Below, piece by piece: positions 57,360-64,000 of a stretch of DNA of 64,000 nt. A program made the translations under genes and the position numbers. The notes beneath the pieces are model-generated. The model saw only the letters and a program-made list of their open reading frames with translations, was not told the origin of the DNA and searched no databases. The DNA comes from Lolium rigidum. Lineage: Eukaryota > Streptophyta > Magnoliopsida > Poales > Poaceae. Numbering within the stretch: the first letter of the stretch is position 1; each line of letters starts with the position of its first letter. The stretch covers positions 177,040,017-177,104,016 of the forward strand of contig NC_061513.1 of the NCBI RefSeq assembly GCF_022539505.1, in the 5' to 3' direction.

Positions 57360-59986
57360 ACACCCGTTGTATGTGAACGTAGAATCTGTCACATCTGATC
57401 ATCACGAGATGCTTCAAAACGACGAACTTTTGCAACGGTGCATACGAGGGGAGAACACTTTATTATCTTGATATTAATGTGAGGGATCATCTTATAATGC
57501 TACTGTCGCGATCTAAGCAAGATAAGATGCACAAAGGATTAACATCACATGCAATTAAAAATATGTGATATGATATGGCCTTTCTCTTATGCTTTTGATC
57601 TCCATCTCCAAAGCAGATGAACATGATCTCTATCATCACTAGCATTGCACCAAGGTCCATGGCGCCGCTTCATGGTTGTCCATCACTTATAGCTACTATA
57701 ACAACTACTTGAAATAAAGCTATTACATGAAGAATAGACACACATATCTTAACAAATTTAAAGACAACCATTAGGCTCCTGCCGGTTGCCAAAATACAAT
57801 AATGAACATCTCATACATCAAATATAATCATCAGCACATCATGGCCATATCACATCACCAAACCCTGCAAAAAACAAGTTAGACGCCTCTAATTTGGTTT
57901 GCATATTTTACGTGATTTAGGGTTTTCGAGCAAGATCCAATCTATCTACGAACATGAACCACAACGGTGATACTAGTGTTGTCAATCGAAAGAGTAAATT
58001 GAATCTTAACTATGGTGAGAGAGACAGACACCCGCAAAGCCACTTATGCAATATAAGTTGCATGTCAAGCGTGGAGCAAGTCTCATGAGACGCGGTCATG
58101 TAAAGTTAGCTCGGGCCGCTTCATCCCACCATCCCGCAAGATGCAAAGTACACTTACTAAAAACAACAAAAGCATCAACGCCCACAAATCCATTGTGTAC
58201 TACTCGTGCAAAATATCTATGCATAGACACGGCTCTGATACCACTGATGGGTTCAATGCATGGAAAACAAAAAAATTCTATCGCAAAGATGAATAAATCC
58301 AAGATCCAATCTATGGAAAAGCCAAGATCTAATCTATGAGATCGGATCAATGAGATAGATAAGAACTAACCCTTGTAGATCCAAAGCCTTAACGAGATCA
58401 GATCTCGTGGTTGATGTAGACGATCGTTCCGGTGCTGCAATCCGGCAGCACTTCCGTACTCGGTCGCACGTACAGTGTCGATGAAGTCCATCCTCTCCCC
58501 ATTCCAGCGGGCAGAGTAGGTGTGGTAGATCCCCTCTGAATCCCACCAGCACGACAGCGTGGTGGTGGTGGTGGAGGAGAAAAGCTGCAGGGCTTCGCCA
58601 AGATGGAGCAGACTAGCGGTGGAGGAGAGAGGGGGGCAGCAGACTTTGGTGTGTAGGGGCAAAGGGTCGGCTGCCCCTCTCCTCTATTTATAGAGGGAGG
58701 GGCGGCTAAGGCAACCCCTTGGGCCCCACCATCGCACGGAAGGAAAGGGGGGATCATAAATCATCCCCTTCCAAGTTTGCTTCCCCTTCCAAAATTGCTC
58801 CCTCGATTTTAGGGATTTGATCTTATCCTCTGGGATTTGATCCTATCCCTAGGGGGCTGGCCGGCTGGGCCTTGAGGGCTTGGTGTCCCTGGCCCATTAG
58901 GCCAGGATGCACTCCCTTGGCCCATGTGGTCCCTCCCGGGGTGGTGGGCCCATCGGTGGCCCTCTAGAACCTTCTAGAAGCTCCAGTCAAACACCGAAAC
59001 TTTTTCCGAACTCCGGAAAATCACTTCCCTTATATGAATCTTATTATCCGGATCATTCCGGATCTCCTCGTGATGTCCTGGATCCCATCTGACGAAAAAA
59101 TATTCGGTCTCCAACTCAGATTCCGAATCTACTTATACGACATCGAACCTTAAGCGCGTCACCCTACGGTTCGTGAACTATGCGGACATGATCGAGACTC
59201 CTCTCCGATCAATAACCAATAGCGGGACCTGGAGATCCATAATGGCTCCCGCACATTCAGCGATAACTTAGTGATCGATTGAACCATTAACATACGATAC
59301 CAATTCCCTTTGTCGCGCGATACTTTACTTGTCCGAGGTTTGTTCATCGGTATCTCCATACCTAGTTCAACCTCGTTACCGACAAGTAATCTTTTCTCGT
59401 ACCGTGGTATGTCATCTCTTGTGACCTTGTTACATGCTTGCAAGCTAATTAGATGACATTCCACCGAGAGGGCCCAGAGTATATCTATCCGTCATCGGGA
59501 TGGACAAATCCCACTCTTGATCCATATGCCTCAACTCATACTTTCCAAATACTCAATCCCATCTTTATAACCACCCATTTACGCAGTAACGTTTGATGTA
59601 ATCAAAGTACCCATCCGGTGTAAGTGATTTACACGATCTCATGGTCGAAGGACTAGGTAACTATGTATCGAAAGCTTATAAGAAGATGAACTTGACTTGA
59701 TCTTATGCTACGCTTATTATGGGTGTGTGCCCATTATATCATTCACCCAATGACATAACCTTGTTATTAACAACATCCAATGTTCATGATCACGAAACCA
59801 TGATCATCTATTAATCAACAAGCTAGTTATACAAGAGGCTTACTAGGGACTCCTTGTTGTTTATATAACACACATGTATCAATGTTCCGGTTAATACAAT
59901 TATAGCATGTGATGCAAACATTTATCATAAACACAAAGATATAATAATAACCATTTTATTATTGCCTCTTTGGCATATCTCCAACA
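57360..59986 (-). mobile_element. Copia (Angela/BARE-type) 5' fragment: LTR, primer site and leader
   Basis: Minus orientation. LTR 58245-59986 begins TGTTGGAGATATGCCAAAGAGG and ends TGAACCCATCA. The primer site TGGTATCAGAGCC (58243-58231, tRNA-Met type) follows after one base. The leader 58230-57360 includes GATGATCCCTCACATTAATATC and CACCGTTGCAAAAGTTCGTCG, blocks known from BARE/WIS/Angela leaders. gag-pol and the 3' LTR are missing: the leader stops at the Harbinger-type element. Confidence 0.85.
58231..58243 (-). other. Primer-binding site, tRNA-Met type
   Basis: TGGTATCAGAGCC on the minus strand, one base inside the LTR end; the standard Copia primer site in plants. Confidence 0.9.
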
Positions 59987-61240
59987 ATAAGGTAGAACCT
60001 ATATAGATGACTGACTGTATAGATCTTGAAAATTTGCATTCGAAGAACAAGTGTTTGATAGTCTTGTCCTGATGGCAGAAGACGCACTTTTTTACATCCA
60101 CGCAAATTGCGTTTTGCAAGGTTATCCGTAGTTAAGATTACACCGCGACTAAGATACCACACAAACACTTTATTTTTTATCGGTATATTCATCTTACATA
60201 TTTTTTAATTATTATCCACCAACGCATCTGGCAGGATTAACGCTTTATGCCTGGAGTCCAGTGAGAATTTACCATTTTCAAGCAAATTACACTCGCATGT
60301 CCCTTGTGTCAAATGTACCAAGGCTAAACGCTATATCAAATCATTCCAAGCTGCTAATCTAGGACCGATGAGGTCTCTTTTGAGTGCCAGTTTTGTCGGG
60401 GAAGTTTCCAATAACTTATTGAGTGTATCACTTTTGTGACGTACAATATTGTAAAAATTTAGATACTATTCTTGGAGTGTGGTGTTACCTAGCCATTTAT
60501 ACTCCCAGATCCTAATTTTCGAGTCATCCTTGATAGAGAATGAACCATATGGGAAAAGAAATTTATTTGTTGCCGTTAAGCCAGCCCAAAAGTTTGAGTC
60601 ACCTTGTTTCCAATAGACCTTAGACAATGCACATGAGCCTATGTACTTTCTCCTAAGGAGGGTTTGCCACACCCCATCTTCGGTAAGAAGCTTAAATAAG
60701 GTATTTACCTAGGAAGGCTCAATTCTTGACCTTTAGGTCATGAATTCCAAGCCCTCCTTGATCTTTATGGTGGTACACCAAATTCCATCTAGCTCATTTG
60801 CTTGCATGAAGACAAGAGTGTCATCACCATGCTGCTCAATAGGAAATGCAGTGGAGCACAACGGAGGGATATGCCTATTAATATTTCCTTGGCTCATGGC
60901 ATCATTGGCAAGTGTTTGTAGAACATCTGCTGCCAATACAAAAGGTAGAGGGGTAAAGATCACTCTGTCTGACTCCACTTCTGCACTTAAATATAGATTG
61001 AGACTCCATTCAACAGAATTGAATAGGTGGCGCAGATTAAAATCTGCTATATCCAAAGACACTACCTAGGACCAAATCCTTTATGTTGTAGAACTGAGAG
61101 GATGAATTAATGATCCACTTTGTCAAATTCCTTTCAAAATCCAATTTAAGAATAATAGCCTCTACTTTTAGATCTATGACAATGATGAATATATTCATAC
61201 CACCAAGCCAAACAGTCCTATTGATTATCATGAATTCACG
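59987..61240 (-). pseudogene. LINE reverse-transcriptase remnant
   Basis: On the minus strand, in order: EAIILKLDFERNL (RT motif around 61160); LPFVLAADVLQTLANDAMSQ with the catalytic box altered to HGDDTLVFMQ (about 60960-60800); MWQTLLRRKYIGSCALSKVY and FWAGLTATNKFLFPYGSFSI (60672-60530); then the zinc-ribbon part KNKVFVWYLSRGVIL...NLAKRN (about 60175-60110). Stops and frameshifts interrupt it. The Copia LTR edge at 59986 cuts the 3' end. Confidence 0.8.
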
Positions 61241-61594
61241 TGACAACTCCTCGACGCGCATATCCTTGTTCTCTCCATGGCTCCGCCTTTCCTCCTGAAC
61301 GTGCCGATGATCAACCACTTCTTCGTCTGCTGCTACATTGTCCTCTCCTCAATGCATCCCTTCACGATGATTTGTACTTTCTTCACGGTTGTTCTAGCTG
61401 CAATTCATCATGTTCTTGGTATTCTAAATGTTCTTGATGTGATCAACAACAATGTTGTTGTGGTCCGAAGTTGGTTGCTGTGGTGGTGCTGCTGGTTTTG
61501 TAACGCTGATGATGTTGTTTTTGGCTTGAACCACAAATAAATGCATGTGTTGTGTGTGGTGCTTCCATGCGGGTCCTTTTGGTGCAAGTAACTA

Positions 61595-61661
61595 CTCCCT
61601 CTGTTCCATAATTTTGTCATGTCGAACTAAAACCACGATAAGAATTAAGGAATGGCCGGAG
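61595..61661. mobile_element. Short Stowaway-like MITE (67 bp)
   Basis: CTCCCTCTGTTCCATAATTTTG and its imperfect inverse ending GGAATGGCCGGAG are flanked by TA (61593-61594, 61662-61663). It shares the core GAACTAAAACCACG with the MITE at 20096-20157. Confidence 0.75.
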
Positions 61662-61663
61662 TA

Positions 61664-62358
61664 TGTATCTATAGGCGCCCTCCTTGTGGATGAGATGGGC
61701 TGGTTCATTTTTATCCCGGTTGGCTTTAAATTTAACACTGCCAAGTATAAATAGGGTTGGATTATTACTTGGATTATACATGCGAGATTAAGATATTTAA
61801 TTAAGCGTTGATTAATTTAAGCAGCGGTTTAGAATCCTATTGGTCTTTTAATGCCAATAGAGATCCATTCGATTAATTTGTGGGCTTTCTTTTTAAAGGT
61901 TTGTAGCTACATTAGAGGGAAAACATTGTTGCCTTTGTTGCCTGATTGAATTGTATCTCCAAATGTTGCATTTGTCCCTTTGAAATATGGTTCATATTAG
62001 TGTTGCTGTTGTCCCTTGTTATCCCTGGTTGCCTTCAGATTGTGCCTCATGACCCAAATGACCCAGATGTTGCCTTCAAGATCTAATTGGCGCCTAATAG
62101 ATGTAAAATTCTGTCTAATCATCATTTGGGGATCAAAGCAGGTTTTTGATTCCTAATGGCGGCTCCCCCAAGGTAATCACGAGCCCGCACTACAAACATG
62201 TCAATGTTAAGCATGCGAGAAACTACATACATCAAGGCAATTAAGAATCTTCATAACCCAAAAAAGAACGAGGACAACCACATTGTCCCTCTCCCCTCAT
62301 AAGCTCACTCTCTATCTGACACGGAGTTACATAAAATTAACCCTGCGTGCGCCAAACG
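61664..62358. other. Downstream region of the kinase gene
   Basis: Presumed 3' UTR of the minus-strand kinase next to 62358, then AT-rich intergenic sequence. No further gene is seen. Confidence 0.5.
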
Positions 62359-64000
62359 CTAACTCTGTGCCGTTCTCCACGCACACGCTCCGTCAACCGT
62401 CGGTGAGCTGACATTGGTCCTCTCCTGCCCGTGCGAGCTGCTGTCGCCGCTAGCAGCGCGCGCCTGGTCGTAGGCGATGCCGAGGTTCCTGAGCCGGTTG
62501 AGCTCCGGCAGGATGACGGTGCCGAGGTCCGGTCGGTCCCTCCTCCGCATTTCCGTGCACTTGAGCGCGAGCTTGGCGAACCCGAGCGCATCCTCGACGG
62601 GCCAGTCCTTGACGGTGATGTCGAGCATCTGGGCGAAGGTGTCGGCCTCGATGGCCTTCTCGACGTGGTGCGTGAGACCCATGGGCGGCCGCGCGGTGAC
62701 CACCTGCAGTAGCAGCACGCCGAGGGAGTAGATGTCTGACTTCACGCCTAGTTTGCCCGTCTGCTGGTACTCCGGGTCGATGTAGCAGAAGGTTCCCGCG
62801 GTCGCCGTCAGCCGGTACTGCGTCACGCTGTCTGCCACTGCCGGCGGCACGAGGCGGGCCAGCCCGACGTCGCTGATCTTGCTCACGTAGTTACGGTCCA
62901 GCAGGATGTTGGCCGGCTTGAGGTCCCGGTGCACCAGCGGCTCCGGCCTGGTCTGGTGAAGGAACAGCAGCGCCGTGGCGATCTCGGCCGAGATCCTGAA
63001 CCTCTGGCTCCACGGGAGCGTCGGCGTGCCGCCGCGCCGGAACAGACGGTCCTCGAGGCTTCCATTCTCCATGTACTCGTAGACGAGGCACCCGTACTCC
63101 GGGCAGGCGCCGAGGAGCAGCACCATGTTGGGGTGGCGGATGCAGCTGAGCACCTCCACCTCCTGGTGGAACTGCTTCCGCCCTTGCTGGGCGTCCGGGC
63201 GGAGAACCTTGATGGCCACTGGCGTGTGGTCGAGGCTGGCGCTGTACACGGGGCCGTAGCCGCCCTCGCCGATCTTGAGGCTCTCGGAGAAGCTCTCGGT
63301 GGCGAGCTCGATTTCGTCGATGCTGTACTTGCGGTAGCGTAAGTCGTGGCTTGCGATGGCGTCCAGAGCGCGCACCTTCTCGTCGGCCTCTCTGCGCGCG
63401 CGCACCTCGGCGTTGCGGCGACGCTGCGCCTCCAGGTCGGCCAGACGCTGCGCCGCCTCGGCAGCCTCCATAGCGGCTCGGCACTTGACCTTCTCCATCT
63501 CGGCCAGCGCCAATGCGGCCTCCTCGGCCTGCCGGGACTCCTCCAGCCGCCGCGCCTCTTCCATCTTGAGGAGGTGCATCTCCTTGGCCCTCTGCTTCGC
63601 GTTGATAGCCTCCTTGCACGCGGCGTTGTACATGTCCATCGTCTGCTTCAGCTCCAGCTTCAGCCGCCTCATCTCCGCCTCCACCTCGCGCTGGGCCTGC
63701 ACGAATGGTAGGTACGTGCGTAAGCAATTGAGAATGGCAATCATGTTTATTCATCATGAAGGAACTCACGGTGGATAGAGGTGAGCCGGAATCCCGGGGA
63801 CTGAGGGAGAGCGCGTCGATATTCTCCCCAAAGTCCATGGAGGAGAAATGCACCGCCTGTCCAAAGTCGGGGTCGACACTAGAGTTGGAGGGGTCGTGGG
63901 TGCTGTTGATCCGCAGACTGTTGCGGTAGGACCCGTCGGTGCTGTCGATCCTTCCCGACAGATGGTAGGGTTTGGTCGCCGACGCCGTCAGCGAGCGCTC
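62359..64000 (-). CDS. Receptor-like cytoplasmic kinase, USP-kinase/PUB52 type, 5' partial
   Basis: Exon 64000-63770 (continuing outside) and last exon 63696-62359 join through a 73-bp GT/AG intron in phase 0, giving 522 visible residues. Visible residues 78-190 are a long charged coiled coil (QREVEAEMRRLKLELKQ...), the linker of this family. The kinase follows: glycine loop GEGGYGPVY (220-228), Lys240 in VAIKVL, Glu256, HRDLKPAN (Asp335), SDVGLARL (Asp353, Val for Phe in DFG), TAGTFCYIDPEYQQTGKLGV. Relatives carry an N-terminal USP domain, which would lie upstream of the window, and some a C-terminal U-box; here the protein stops about 50 residues after the kinase, without one. The serine-rich stretch before the coiled coil may be phosphorylated. 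An RD-type active kinase is likely; its substrate is unknown. Confidence 0.9.

Noticed and set aside
58231..58243. tRNA-like matches at the primer sites
   Set aside because: They are 13-18-base complements of tRNA 3' ends next to LTRs, with no cloverleaf; no tRNA gene was recognised in the window.
62891..63853. 320-codon minus-strand frame overlapping the kinase
   Set aside because: Its first 30 residues are the real upstream exon, but it then runs through the intron and into the wrong frame of the kinase exon.

Overview
The window is nuclear DNA from a grass, most likely a pooid (wheat, barley, ryegrass or oat relatives). The signs are spliced plant genes with GC-rich exons, many Stowaway MITEs with CTCCCTCCGTCC-type ends, Angela/BARE-type Copia LTRs, Athila-like Gypsy elements primed by tRNA-Asp, a CACTA element starting CACTACTAGGAAAA, and a Harbinger-type element starting GGGCATCTCCAACC. 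I place it no more finely than that. No bacterial, phage or CRISPR signal is present.

Three host genes are supported. (1) 18397-22188, plus strand: ten exons for a 496-residue CYP57/CWC27-type spliceosomal cyclophilin. (2) 24374-25485, minus strand: two exons for a 334-residue secreted/membrane protein with two DUF26 domains, one membrane helix and a short basic tail, the layout of plasmodesmata-located proteins. (3) 62359 to beyond 64000, minus strand: the C-terminal 522 residues of a receptor-like cytoplasmic kinase of the USP-kinase/PUB52 type, with its 5' end outside the window and no U-box after the kinase.

Nearly everything else is transposon. 1-8949 is old intergenic DNA with diverged duplications, MITEs and a 1.3-kb Harbinger-type element (4692-6020) carrying a broken coding region. 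8955-16981 is a complete coding-poor LTR element on the minus strand (TSD CGCTG), itself holding a Mutator-like element (10850-12066). 26520-27240 is LINE debris. 27240-39739 is an old plus-strand retrotransposon with a decayed gag; inside it sit a Copia solo LTR (32361-35852, TSD ATTTG), itself split by Gypsy fragments, and another Gypsy LTR fragment (about 36905-38312). 39740-43542 looks like part of a long Gypsy LTR. Into it an 11.9-kb Athila-like element inserted (43543-55424, TSD CTCGT), and a 1377-bp CACTA element then inserted in that element's 3' LTR (TSD TTG). 56378-57359 is a second, 5'-truncated copy of the Harbinger-type element with its reading frame open. It abuts a 5' fragment of a Copia element (57360-59986), which abuts LINE debris (to about 61240).

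The most interesting points are as follows. The Harbinger-type family carries a conserved E/R-rich reading frame of unknown function. The pol-less 8-kb element shares primer site, polypurine tract and LTR end with the Athila-like element, suggesting a trans-mobilised pair. Its polypurine motif is repeated several times internally. Several long near-perfect hairpins lie inside the repeats. All exon boundaries were read by eye from GT/AG and frame; no similarity search was run.
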